A DNA stretch of 6,048 nucleotides from Fimbriimonadaceae bacterium (GCA_014380605.1 JACMJO010000522.1:1-6048); one strand, 5' to 3'; numbered from the stretch's first letter, positions 1 to 6,048 are shown. The notes: a model not told the origin generated them from the sequence alone. Numbers and translations are program-made.

Positions 1-616
1 CCATCCGGCGAATCGCTGCCACTTGAGTCGGAATAGTCTGAAATGTGCCTCCCTCTCCCCGCTCAATCCAGGCTGGAAGAGCGCCGCCCTGCAATCGTCC
101 TTCTCGTGCCCGACGCTCGCAGGTGCTCTTGAGGAAGGTGCTAGCGTCCTCGGACTGCATTTCAGCCGCCGAAAGTAGTACATTGCGCAAAAACCGGCCC
201 TGGGCGCTCGTGCTGTCGATCTTCTCGGCTACGAAGTGGAAGGCAACACCAAGCTTCTCAAAGGCTTCGATTAGGTCAAGAGCTTCCTTGACGTTTCGAG
301 CGAGCCTTGAAATCTTGTAGAAAATGAGAACGTCGAATTCGCCATGCTTGGCTTCTTCGAACAACCGCATCAGGCCAGGACGTTCGCGCCACTTTTTACG
401 AAAGCCGCTCACGTCGAGGTCTGCTGAGCGACGGGAAGCTTCCTCGTCAAAGGCGAACTCCATGTATTCGGCGTAGCGCCTCGCTTCGTCCAACTGCATG
501 GAATCACTTAGGAGCACGCCTTGTCGAGCCTTCCCAACGTGGGAGACGCGGATGTAGGCACGAGCCCGAATGACGCCACGAGCAATAGCAGACTGACCTT
601 GAGGCTGTCTTCTCAT
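1..616 (-). CDS. Serine site-specific recombinase (large serine recombinase type), 3' part cut by window edge
   Basis: Reading leftwards from the ATG at 616, 205 residues are visible before the window ends. The resolvase catalytic domain starts around residue 19 with the YIRVS motif, residues 21-25; Ser25 is the predicted nucleophile that forms the 5'-phosphoserine link with DNA, and Arg23 is the usual partner. The second active-site block is KISRLARN at 101-108, where Arg104 and Arg107 match the conserved arginines of gamma-delta resolvase. The long helix region follows from about 135 (STSAQGRFLRNVLLSAAEMQ). From about residue 177 the sequence (GGALPAWIE, then TIPTQVAAIRRM) looks like the start of the Recombinase domain of large serine recombinases, so the complete protein should be several hundred residues. 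The start is fixed by an in-frame TAG 27 nt upstream and by GGAG at 624-627, 7 nt before ATG. Such enzymes integrate and excise phages, islands or transposons; the cargo is not visible here. Confidence 0.93.
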   Translation of the reverse strand, partial: MRRQPQGQSAIARGVIRARAYIRVSHVGKARQGVLLSDSMQLDEARRYAEYMEFAFDEEASRRSADLDVSGFRKKWRERPGLMRLFEEAKHGEFDVLIFYKISRLARNVKEALDLIEAFEKLGVAFHFVAEKIDSTSAQGRFLRNVLLSAAEMQSEDASTFLKSTCERRAREGRLQGGALPAWIERGEGGTFQTIPTQVAAIRRM

Positions 617-623
617 TTCCTGG

Positions 624-627
624 CTCC
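624..627 (-). promoter_or_regulatory. Ribosome binding site of the recombinase gene
   Basis: On the minus strand GGAG lies 7 nt before the ATG at 616. It is the only Shine-Dalgarno-like element with normal spacing, and it supports this start because no other start codon lies between it and the in-frame TAG at 644-646. Confidence 0.5.
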
Positions 628-643
628 ATCGAAGATCATGATG

Positions 644-820
644 CTAGCGTCCCAGTTTCGATGCCAAGAACATTCGAATGGCTGTCCTTGAATGCGCCAG
701 GAGCCGCCGAGTCTCTGGAGAAGCATGTGGATACATGCTGGCTTCAAATGCCATCGCCGCTTCCGAAATGTCCTGGCCATGTGGATTCTGAATCTCCTTG
801 TTCGTTTTCGCATACTTCAT
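644..820 (-). CDS. Small hypothetical protein (58 aa) immediately upstream of the recombinase
   Basis: The minus-strand frame opens at ATG 820 and closes at TAG 646-644. The protein begins MKYAKTNKEIQNPHGQDIS and ends IRMFLASKLGR. It is soluble and balanced in composition, with an Ala/Glu-rich middle, a PETRRLL segment and a basic, amphipathic-looking C-terminal helix (about residues 35-55). There is no signal peptide or membrane segment. I do not recognise the family. It lies in the same frame as the recombinase, separated by its stop codon and 27 nt, so the two are probably co-transcribed. No good Shine-Dalgarno sequence precedes ATG 820. The frame stays open upstream to 928 with protein-like content but no standard start codon there, so the true N-terminus is uncertain. 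By position it could be a recombination directionality factor or a small DNA-binding partner, but that is inference. The 66-codon frame overlapping it (613-813) has a much poorer, Arg/His/Trp-rich composition. Confidence 0.5.
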   Translation of the reverse strand: MKYAKTNKEIQNPHGQDISEAAMAFEASMYPHASPETRRLLAHSRTAIRMFLASKLGR

Positions 821-823
821 ACA

Positions 824-855
824 GGAAGGGTATGGAACTTTCCACCGTCCCTTCC
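824..855. repeat. Interrupted inverted repeat (hairpin) between the lipoprotein operon and the recombinase module
   Basis: The outer arms GGAAGGG (824-830) and CCCTTCC (849-855) are perfect complements. Inside them TGGAA (833-837) and TTCCA (840-844) pair as well, leaving a 2-nt and a 4-nt bulge between the two stems. On the minus strand the structure ends only 3 nt before the ATG at 820. No T-run follows on either strand, so it is not a classical terminator. It could be an mRNA structure limiting translation of the small gene, a transcript-end stabiliser for the lipoprotein operon, or a protein-binding site or recombination site arm for the neighbouring recombinase. Confidence 0.5.
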
Positions 856-917
856 GGAAAAGGTCAATCCTATAGGAATCCCTAAAGATCGCTTCATCTT
901 CTTTGGTAGCTTTCCCG

Positions 918-2462
918 CTAAATTGGTGTCAGTAGAAACGCCCGGGACTGACCGTTCCAGGTTCCAACTCCCCCAATCTGCCCATTGGAGTTGATCGCCT
1001 GTGGGAAGAGGGCAGTCCAACCCCCTGGATTTGGAACTTTGCTCAGCAAGTCCACGAAGCCAGTCGAGGAAGACCACACAAAGCCTTTCGAATCGCTGGT
1101 GCTTCCAACAACGAGGCCGCTCGCGTTGATGCCCTCACCCCATCCAGAGCCAATCGTTGTGAGCGTGACTCCGTTCCAGATCGCTATCTGGCTTCCAACA
1201 TTTCCCACCGTCTTGTTACCGACCATCTTTCGGACAACAACCGGAGCTAGGGTGCCAGAGCCTTGCAAGATTTGCGGGGGAACGGTATGCAACTGTCCAT
1301 AATAGATGTCCTGGGTATGGACTGAAGCGGCCAAGCCTTCATCATTCACGGCGATGCTGTTACCGCCGTTTGAAGCGCCATAGACAATCGGGACAGCCTC
1401 ATCGCTCGTCCACATGGCCGGTCCGTATTGATCAAGCGAGCTTGCGCGGTAGACGCCATAGATTTTTCCTTGGCTGGTGATACCCAGCGCAAAAGATTGT
1501 CCGGGGTGTTGCACGTGGTGGTGCGTGCCATCGGGATGCCAAACGGCAACTCCGCCCGCAACACTGCTATGGACTGTCCCGACTATCTTGCCCTCGTTGT
1601 TTATGCCGTTGGCTTGGCTAGATTGGACGTTGGGGAAGCTGCTAGTTGGCAGCAGGGCCGCTACGCCATTTCGATAGACATAAGCCTCAAAGGACCACCC
1701 GTTATGGAAGTAGCCAACTGCATCGCCTTGATCGTTGAGACCGCCAAAGTAGCTGATCCCGCCGAGATCGCAAAGAGAGACGATTGTGTAGCCATTCTGG
1801 CCCGTTTCCGAGGTGACGCTCATTGCCTTCGCAAGGTGCTTTCCGGATTCCGTTTCCCTCACTGTGAGGGTTGCAGAGCCCACTGCATTGCCAGTGACGG
1901 TGCAGGTGTTGCCATCGGGGTCGAGGCCAAGATTCCCGTTCGAGGTCTCCCAGGTCCAACGGGACGGGCTCGTGAGGATCATGTTGTTGGCCTGGTCAAG
2001 GGCGGTGGCGGTGAACTCTTTGGATTCATGAAACGCAATCGTCGACACAGATGGAGACAAGCTCACATGGTGAATCGTGCTTGCCATGAGGATGCTGGTG
2101 CTGGTTGTGGCGTTCGCGGTTACCGCTACCGACACGGTGCCGTTGGCTTGGGCGGCGCCAGTGCCATCGGCTTGCGGATGCGCCGAAGCTTTGAGGATGA
2201 GGTCGATTGGAGGGAGCTTATCGATTAGCACCGAAGTGGTGCCTGATCCTGCAGGAGGTCTTGCTACGACCTTCGAGGCAACTTCGTCGGTCCCCGCGAG
2301 AACGACGAGCTTAACGCTGTTCGCGGCGTCCGGGATCAGCCGCCCGCGCTCTGGCCAGGCGATGGTAAGCGCGAGCTTGCCGTTTGACTTGTTGGCACCG
2401 CCACCATTGTTCCCGCCACAGCCGACTAAGATTAGACAGGCGAAAAGGAGCAATCGCCCCAT
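918..2462 (-). CDS. Exported lipoprotein with Ig-like domain and HAF repeats (predicted beta-propeller)
   Basis: The protein has 514 residues if read from ATG 2462. A lipoprotein signal (hydrophobic LLLFACLILVGC, lipidated Cys15) is followed by a Gly/Asn/Ser linker. Residues about 30-128 form a beta-rich module starting LALTIAWPERGRLIPDAA. Residues about 131-222 resemble a bacterial Ig-like (Big2-type) domain (VSLSPSVSTIAF, then ATLTVRETESG). From about 225 to the end there are HAF-type repeats of the form [ILV]N-x-x-G-x-[IV]-x-G, at about residues 242, 287, 328, 372, 445 and 490, with a degenerate copy near 412. Aromatic AxxW-like strands lie between them, and the C-terminus is RAFLLTPI, typical of HAF proteins. 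I infer a cell-surface location and a binding or structural role; no catalytic motif is visible. The ATG overlaps the stop of the upstream gene by one base (TGATG), indicating translational coupling. A GTG at 2465 is an alternative start adding one residue. Confidence 0.88.
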   Translation of the reverse strand: MGRLLLFACLILVGCGGNNGGGANKSNGKLALTIAWPERGRLIPDAANSVKLVVLAGTDEVASKVVARPPAGSGTTSVLIDKLPPIDLILKASAHPQADGTGAAQANGTVSVAVTANATTSTSILMASTIHHVSLSPSVSTIAFHESKEFTATALDQANNMILTSPSRWTWETSNGNLGLDPDGNTCTVTGNAVGSATLTVRETESGKHLAKAMSVTSETGQNGYTIVSLCDLGGISYFGGLNDQGDAVGYFHNGWSFEAYVYRNGVAALLPTSSFPNVQSSQANGINNEGKIVGTVHSSVAGGVAVWHPDGTHHHVQHPGQSFALGITSQGKIYGVYRASSLDQYGPAMWTSDEAVPIVYGASNGGNSIAVNDEGLAASVHTQDIYYGQLHTVPPQILQGSGTLAPVVVRKMVGNKTVGNVGSQIAIWNGVTLTTIGSGWGEGINASGLVVGSTSDSKGFVWSSSTGFVDLLSKVPNPGGWTALFPQAINSNGQIGGVGTWNGQSRAFLLTPI

Positions 2463-3706
2463 CACTTCACCTCCACATCGACGCCGCCGTTGTTTGGGAA
2501 GAACCGATCGAGGAAGTTGATACGCTGGCTGATCGCCAAGGGATACTCCTTGTCCAAGAGGTTACGTCCGAAGATATTCATCTTAAGGCCCGTCGATCCC
2601 TCGAACACCGCTCCTGCCCCTACGTGAAGCCCTGCCGGATTCGCTTGTTGGGTGAAAGAGAGTTCTAGTCTTGGCAAATCGCACGAAGCATAGGGTCCGG
2701 CGATGCCATAGATGGCAATGAATGCGTCTACCTTAACCGGCGTGAAGCGAAAGCTGAGGGAACTGTAAAAGTTAGGCTTCGGAACGAGGCTTGCCGAAGG
2801 ATCGAGATCGGCTACGAGGTCAAAGTTGCCATTGTTGTAGACAACGCCAAGCTCAGCTTTTACCGAAGCCTGGGATGTGAGGTTCGCTCCCACCTTTACC
2901 GTTCCGTCGAATTCGGCGTAGAGGTTGATGGTCGGTACGACGACGATGGGGAACCCGAATACGAGAATAGGGATCGGATTGCCGATCAGGACTCCCAACG
3001 GAATCTTCTTATGTGCAATCGATTTGGCAAGAGCTGCCTTAAGCGAAGCTTCTGCCGACGCGCTGAACTGGAAAGCAGCCTTCACATACTTTTGGCCCGC
3101 GCCCCACTTTACGTCGAAGTCAAATCCAAGCCCGATACTGATCGAACCGCTGACGCTGAGCTTTGCCGGTCCATTGCTATCAAGCTCAAAGTCGACAAGG
3201 GTCAGTGATATTTCGAGAGTGTCGCCGCGACCCCTGCCCGGAGCATTGGGCGGGTCCATAGTAATGCCAGGAGCCGCCGGAACGAACTCGGCGATTTGCT
3301 CGGGACCAATCGTTACCTGCCTCTTGAAGCTTGCCTCCTGAAACGCATCGTCCAGGGTTCCCTGTGACGTGTTGATGAGGGTATTCGCACCTTGGGGAAC
3401 TACCGAATCGACAAGCCGAAGAAACCCTGCTCCTTCGCCACTCACCAGCAATGTTCCGGGAACAAGGCCGCTGGCGTCTCCGCTCACCGTCACGGTATTT
3501 GGCGCAGTGCTGACTACCTGGAATGGAGCGTTGTCGTCGGCTATGGACACGCCTGGTTTGAGAACGAGTTGCTCGGTAGCACCCGACCCTCCGCCACTGC
3601 CGCCTCCTCCGCATCCCACGAGAGTGAGGATAAGGCCGAGCGCCACCCCACTTCTCACCTTGCGTTGCAAACGTGAACGCTTATTCTGGTCGAAGATAAA
3701 ATGCAT
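2462..3706 (-). CDS. Exported lipoprotein, beta-rich, function unknown
   Basis: The protein has 414 residues from ATG 3706. The N-terminus has a basic stretch (KRSRLQRKVR), a hydrophobic core and the lipobox LVGC with Cys32, followed by a Gly/Ser tail, so it is exported and lipid-anchored. Residues about 46-130 form a small beta module ending with GFLRLVDSV and a TLDDAF motif. From about 160 onward alternating strands dominate (LSVSGSISIGLGFDFDV), followed by an Ala-rich stretch (about 211-231), a Pro/Val-rich hydrophobic stretch (PIPILVFGFPIVVVP, about 244-258) and long strands to the end. I know similar uncharacterised surface proteins in environmental bacteria but no assigned function. The Pro-Val stretch is probably a strand or hairpin and less likely a membrane helix. 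A GTG at 3718 gives four extra residues, but ATG 3706 is better placed after GGTGA. The gene is first in an operon with the overlapping HAF lipoprotein gene. Confidence 0.85.
   Translation of the reverse strand: MHFIFDQNKRSRLQRKVRSGVALGLILTLVGCGGGGSGGGSGATEQLVLKPGVSIADDNAPFQVVSTAPNTVTVSGDASGLVPGTLLVSGEGAGFLRLVDSVVPQGANTLINTSQGTLDDAFQEASFKRQVTIGPEQIAEFVPAAPGITMDPPNAPGRGRGDTLEISLTLVDFELDSNGPAKLSVSGSISIGLGFDFDVKWGAGQKYVKAAFQFSASAEASLKAALAKSIAHKKIPLGVLIGNPIPILVFGFPIVVVPTINLYAEFDGTVKVGANLTSQASVKAELGVVYNNGNFDLVADLDPSASLVPKPNFYSSLSFRFTPVKVDAFIAIYGIAGPYASCDLPRLELSFTQQANPAGLHVGAGAVFEGSTGLKMNIFGRNLLDKEYPLAISQRINFLDRFFPNNGGVDVEVK
2471..2475 (-). promoter_or_regulatory. Shine-Dalgarno site of the HAF lipoprotein, inside the end of the upstream gene
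   Basis: GGAGG on the minus strand lies 8 nt before ATG 2462 and 5 nt before the alternative GTG 2465. It is encoded within the last codons of the upstream lipoprotein gene. Both starts are within tolerated spacing; ATG is preferred as the stronger codon. Confidence 0.6.
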
Positions 3707-3750
3707 CCAAATCACCACCTCAACAAATCACCCTTATTAGGGGGTTCAGA

Positions 3751-3756
3751 AGTATA
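3751..3756 (-). promoter_or_regulatory. Candidate -10 box of the lipoprotein operon
   Basis: TATACT on the minus strand would start transcription near 3744 and give a leader of about 38 nt to ATG 3706. No TTGACA-like -35 exists at 16-18 bp spacing (the bases there read CCCTAT or similar), so the promoter would be weak or activator-dependent. It sits inside the inverted repeat 3742-3760. A second -10-like TATTAT lies on the same strand at 3771-3776. Confidence 0.4.
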
Positions 3757-3769
3757 ACCCGATAAAACC

Positions 3770-3775
3770 TATAAT
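3770..3775 (+). promoter_or_regulatory. Candidate -10 box of the XRE regulator gene
   Basis: A perfect TATAAT lies within the palindrome CCTATAATAGG. The best -35 is TTCAGA at 3745-3750, a 4/6 match with a long 19-bp spacer. Transcription would begin near 3782, leaving a leader of about 24 nt before GTG 3806. Confidence 0.45.
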
Positions 3776-3805
3776 AGGGGGTAATTCGATCTCCACGCTC
3801 ACGTT

Positions 3806-4063
3806 GTGGGCAATAAGAAACCAGTAGCCAGCCTCAATACGCGCGAATACGACGATCTCCTTTTAGTTCTGAAGGAGGCGCGTAAGGAAAAGCGCGTGAG
3901 CCAGGAAAAACTATCCGCTCTTCTGGGGCAGTCGGTCAACTTCGTGCTCAAGATCGAACAGAAAGAGCGGCGCATTGACGTGGTGGAGTTTTCCCAACTA
4001 GCTCGCGCACTTGAGATTGACCCAGAGGAATTGTTTAAACGCTACCTGCGTCGGGTTGGGTAG
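3806..4063 (+). CDS. Cro/C1-type (XRE) helix-turn-helix transcriptional regulator
   Basis: This 85-residue protein is almost entirely one DNA-binding domain. Predicted helices are 15-28 (YDDLLLVLKEARKE), 32-39 (SQEKLSAL), recognition helix 43-51 (SVNFVLKIE), 58-69 (DVVEFSQLARAL) and 72-80 (DPEELFKRY). The pattern SQEKLS, then IExxERR and DVVEFxxLARAL is characteristic of small XRE repressors in the HTH_3 family. No sensor or dimerisation domain follows, so control probably comes from protein level or partner binding. The start is GTG; an in-frame TAA at 3782-3784 excludes a longer protein, and no ATG precedes the HTH core. No Shine-Dalgarno sequence is visible upstream, which is unusual. The gene is divergent from the lipoprotein operon and convergent with the amidohydrolase gene. 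I infer that it represses itself and the lipoprotein promoter. Confidence 0.92.
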   Translation: MGNKKPVASLNTREYDDLLLVLKEARKEKRVSQEKLSALLGQSVNFVLKIEQKERRIDVVEFSQLARALEIDPEELFKRYLRRVG

Positions 4064-4201
4064 CTACCAGGGCGACCTATTGGAAGAATGCACCTGCAAT
4101 CTGACCGCGGTGGCGCACATGGGGCCGCATAAACCGGAAGCCACATGCGAGCGGTCTGGCGCGGATCAATCGGTCGCAAACAGTTTACGTTTAAGCAAAA
4201 G

Positions 4202-6048
4202 TTAGCGCTTCAAGACCGCACCATTGACTAACGTGTTGTTTGCCTCATCCCGACGAACGACTTGGCCAGTGTCATCTAATAGATAGGTCACGGAAAAACC
4301 GGGGTCGCTCTGAGAAACTAGCTTGATCACTTTCTTGCCATCCACTTGCTTGGTCGTGAACTTCATCTTCATGGGAAGTAGGTCTTGCCGGTTGCGCCAA
4401 TGGAGGACACGCAGCGTGTTAGGAAGAGATTTGAGACGACTGAGTTCGCTGAGTTGCAGGGAATCGAACGCCAAGGACGGGGTGAGTAGGAATTGGACGT
4501 CCTGCTTTGACCCAACTAGGAGCTCAGAAGTCGTAGGTAGGACAGCGTGAGTGCGCAACTTCACAAGCCAATTGAGTCGTGCGTCCTTTGCCGCCTCGAT
4601 CACGAGTGGAACTCGATTGAAGGTCGTCATGTTGAGGGCATCCCGAAGATAGGTCGTTGCTCCGTCTTGACGTATTGAAAAGCTCTCAACGTAGTCGGTG
4701 TATGGCCCGAATAAATGATCGGCAGTTCCAGATGAGATCACTTGTCCCTTCGTCGGTTCAAAATTGACCAACTCCTTACTCACCATATCTCGTTGGAGGT
4801 CATTCCTTGCTTCTTCCAACAGGACATCCAGACCTTCCCGATCAAAGAACCTGCCCTGAGCGCAGGTTGCCTGGATGCTACGAAGCGCCTTCACCCCTTT
4901 CAAAGGATTTTCATTCAAGAGAACGAAGTTAGCAAGTCCACCAACCGAGAGATGTCCGTGGCCCCGCATCGTAAACTTCGATGCAGGAACCATGGTAGCG
5001 CACTGAAGAATTCGACCGGGCGCGATACCAGCCCGCTCCCAATGCTCCATTTCGTCCCACATGGCCCTACCGGCCATGGCGTAGCCGTTGCCCAGGTCGG
5101 TTCCGACGACAACCGGCACTTTCGCATCATCCATTATTTTCAGCAAGCGCCCCATGTTTGAAAAGCCGCGACGCAACGAATTCCCATAGGCCATGTACTG
5201 CTCAGGAACCTTGGAGAGCCAACCTTCCAGGTCACCTGGTGCCACGTATTTCCTCCAAGTCTCAAGCCGCTCCTTACTTGCCTCCATTCGAGCCTGTCCC
5301 TCGCTGAGAATAAGGGTGGGGCAGATAACCGTCTTCGAGGCAGCCAGCTCACTCAACATGGTTTTCAGCTTGCTCTGGTCCAACTTAGAGAAGTCGTTGA
5401 ATGCACCGAGCTCGAACTCTCCGGACACTGGCTTAAACTCTGGGATGCACTTGCTGAGCAAGGACTCCAATCGATAAAAATGCTCCATAGACCGTTGCCC
5501 CGCGCGAGCAGCATCTAGCATCGAAACTGAGTTGGGAATGTGACCGTCAAAGGACATTTTGCGTCGATTCGCCTCCTTTGCGATTGCCTGATAAGCGGCC
5601 AAGGACAAGTTCGAATAGACCTTCAGGAAGTCAACCTTCAACTTAGCTTGCTCCACCACTGCCAACTCAGCTTGCTGCACGTTTCCGCATGCGCGGGAGC
5701 CCTGATGGTATGGAGGATCTCCATCAAGAATGACACCCGCAGTGATGAAGCTGAAGCCATTCAGCTCGCCCGAGTTCCCTTTGGCTCGCCAGTACAGGCG
5801 GGTTGCATTGGTGCCGCCCATGTCCCGACCGCTTGTCACCCCATGTCCCAGCATCAGCCGCGACTCCCGGTAAGGGCTGTTGAAGTGTATGTGGCTATCT
5901 ATCAAGCCCGGAGTGGCAAAGGCGCCCTTGCCATCGACGGATCGGATACCGTGGTATTCGCGTGGAAGGTTTCTGTCGTTGCCAATCCAGGCAATACGCT
6001 TGCCATCAACTACCAGGGTTTGCTTTGGCCGGACATTAAGCGTCTTAA
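4202..6048 (-). CDS. Metal-dependent amidohydrolase with extra C-terminal domain, 5' end beyond window
   Basis: The frame is open to the right edge, so 614 residues are visible and the start lies outside; an internal TTG at 5905 is not the start. The order is a beta strand pair (TLVVDGKRIAWIG, residues 10-22), then TPGLIDSHIHF with metal ligands His52 and His54, the candidate carbamylated Lys142 (DFLKVY), His169 (FDGHIP), His189 (SMEHF) and Asp317 (VVVGTDLGN). That is a full binuclear amidohydrolase site of the imidazolonepropionase/prolidase-like group, which usually hydrolyses C-N bonds in dipeptides or cyclic amides; the substrate cannot be read from the sequence. The fold closes near residue 400 with GGLANFVLLNENPL. 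About 190-200 further residues form a beta-rich C-terminal domain that the core family does not need. Secretion cannot be judged because the N-terminus is missing. No upstream partner is visible. Confidence 0.9.
   Translation of the reverse strand, partial: KTLNVRPKQTLVVDGKRIAWIGNDRNLPREYHGIRSVDGKGAFATPGLIDSHIHFNSPYRESRLMLGHGVTSGRDMGGTNATRLYWRAKGNSGELNGFSFITAGVILDGDPPYHQGSRACGNVQQAELAVVEQAKLKVDFLKVYSNLSLAAYQAIAKEANRRKMSFDGHIPNSVSMLDAARAGQRSMEHFYRLESLLSKCIPEFKPVSGEFELGAFNDFSKLDQSKLKTMLSELAASKTVICPTLILSEGQARMEASKERLETWRKYVAPGDLEGWLSKVPEQYMAYGNSLRRGFSNMGRLLKIMDDAKVPVVVGTDLGNGYAMAGRAMWDEMEHWERAGIAPGRILQCATMVPASKFTMRGHGHLSVGGLANFVLLNENPLKGVKALRSIQATCAQGRFFDREGLDVLLEEARNDLQRDMVSKELVNFEPTKGQVISSGTADHLFGPYTDYVESFSIRQDGATTYLRDALNMTTFNRVPLVIEAAKDARLNWLVKLRTHAVLPTTSELLVGSKQDVQFLLTPSLAFDSLQLSELSRLKSLPNTLRVLHWRNRQDLLPMKMKFTTKQVDGKKVIKLVSQSDPGFSVTYLLDDTGQVVRRDEANNTLVNGAVLKR

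Larger units (their letters stand above)
3731..3783. promoter_or_regulatory. Divergent control region with repeated candidate operators
   Basis: Two copies of a 16-bp element, 3731-3746 and 3768-3783, agree at 12 of 16 positions and share TAGGGGGT exactly; their offset is 37 bp, about 3.5 helical turns. Each begins with a partly palindromic core, CCCTTATTAGGG and CCTATAATAGG. Between them, GGGTT (3742-3746) and AACCC (3756-3760) form an inverted repeat with a 9-nt centre. These elements overlap both candidate -10 boxes. I infer binding sites for the adjacent XRE regulator. Confidence 0.45.

Noticed and set aside
45..320. A 91-codon plus-strand frame at the left end.
   Set aside because: It is antisense to the recombinase catalytic domain, which carries the expected motifs.
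613..813. A 66-codon minus-strand frame whose TGA overlaps the recombinase ATG as ATGA.
   Set aside because: The overlap is attractive, but the product is dominated by Arg, His, Trp and Cys, and an overlapping frame (644-820) has far better composition. I treat it as a shadow.
1428..2228. A 266-codon plus-strand frame.
   Set aside because: It lies entirely antisense to the HAF lipoprotein, whose signal peptide, domains and repeats are clear. The antisense product has no recognisable domain and a Gly/Arg/Cys-rich composition.
2925..3341. A 138-codon plus-strand frame with hydrophobic stretches.
   Set aside because: It is antisense to the first lipoprotein gene and has no ribosome binding site or family resemblance.
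4041..4068. GCTACC / GGTAGC / GCTACC alternation around the end of the XRE gene, including the 10-bp palindrome GGTAGCTACC over its stop codon, as a terminator.
   Set aside because: No T-run follows and the stems are only 5-6 bp, so neither a terminator nor an attenuator is supported.
4103..4156. GACCGC and GCGGTC as a hairpin in the gap between convergent genes.
   Set aside because: The loop is over 40 nt and the stem only 6 bp, and there is no T-run, so it may be chance.
4202..5905. Reading the amidohydrolase as a complete gene starting at 5905.
   Set aside because: That TTG falls within the conserved TPGLIDSHIHF motif and the frame stays open with matching family sequence to the window edge, so the start is outside.

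Overview
The window is ordinary-looking bacterial chromosome or a genomic-island edge with moderate GC. The taxon is uncertain. HAF-repeat lipoproteins, Gly-rich lipoboxes and a metal-dependent amidohydrolase with an extra C-terminal domain are common in soil lineages such as Armatimonadota (Fimbriimonas-like), Acidobacteriota and Planctomycetota. I infer that range and cannot fix the species.

Layout. Positions 1-616 (minus) hold the N-terminal 205 residues of a serine site-specific recombinase that runs off the left edge. Immediately upstream, at 644-820 (minus), is a 58-codon reading frame with good amino-acid composition that I read as a probable small gene transcribed with the recombinase. 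It is preceded by a strong hairpin at 824-855. Positions 918-3706 (minus) hold two exported lipoproteins in a tightly coupled operon whose stop and start codons overlap. The first is a predicted beta-sandwich surface lipoprotein of unknown function. The second is an Ig-like plus HAF-repeat lipoprotein, probably a seven-bladed propeller. Divergent from this operon, at 3806-4063 (plus), is a compact Cro/C1-type (XRE) helix-turn-helix regulator. The 87-99 bp between them carry a -10 box for each direction, a 16-bp imperfect direct repeat and an inverted repeat, which is the layout expected of a self-controlling divergent promoter. Positions 4202-6048 (minus) hold an amidohydrolase with all visible metal ligands and an additional C-terminal domain. 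It runs off the right edge and is convergent with the regulator.

How they fit together. The most economical model is that the XRE protein controls its own gene and the divergent lipoprotein operon. The recombinase and its small upstream gene look like the integration module of a mobile element lying downstream of that operon. The amidohydrolase is probably an independent, exported or periplasmic peptide/amide hydrolase. I see no tRNA, rRNA, CRISPR array, insertion sequence ends or convincing rho-independent terminator. The 138 bp between the convergent genes (4064-4201) hold nothing I can name.
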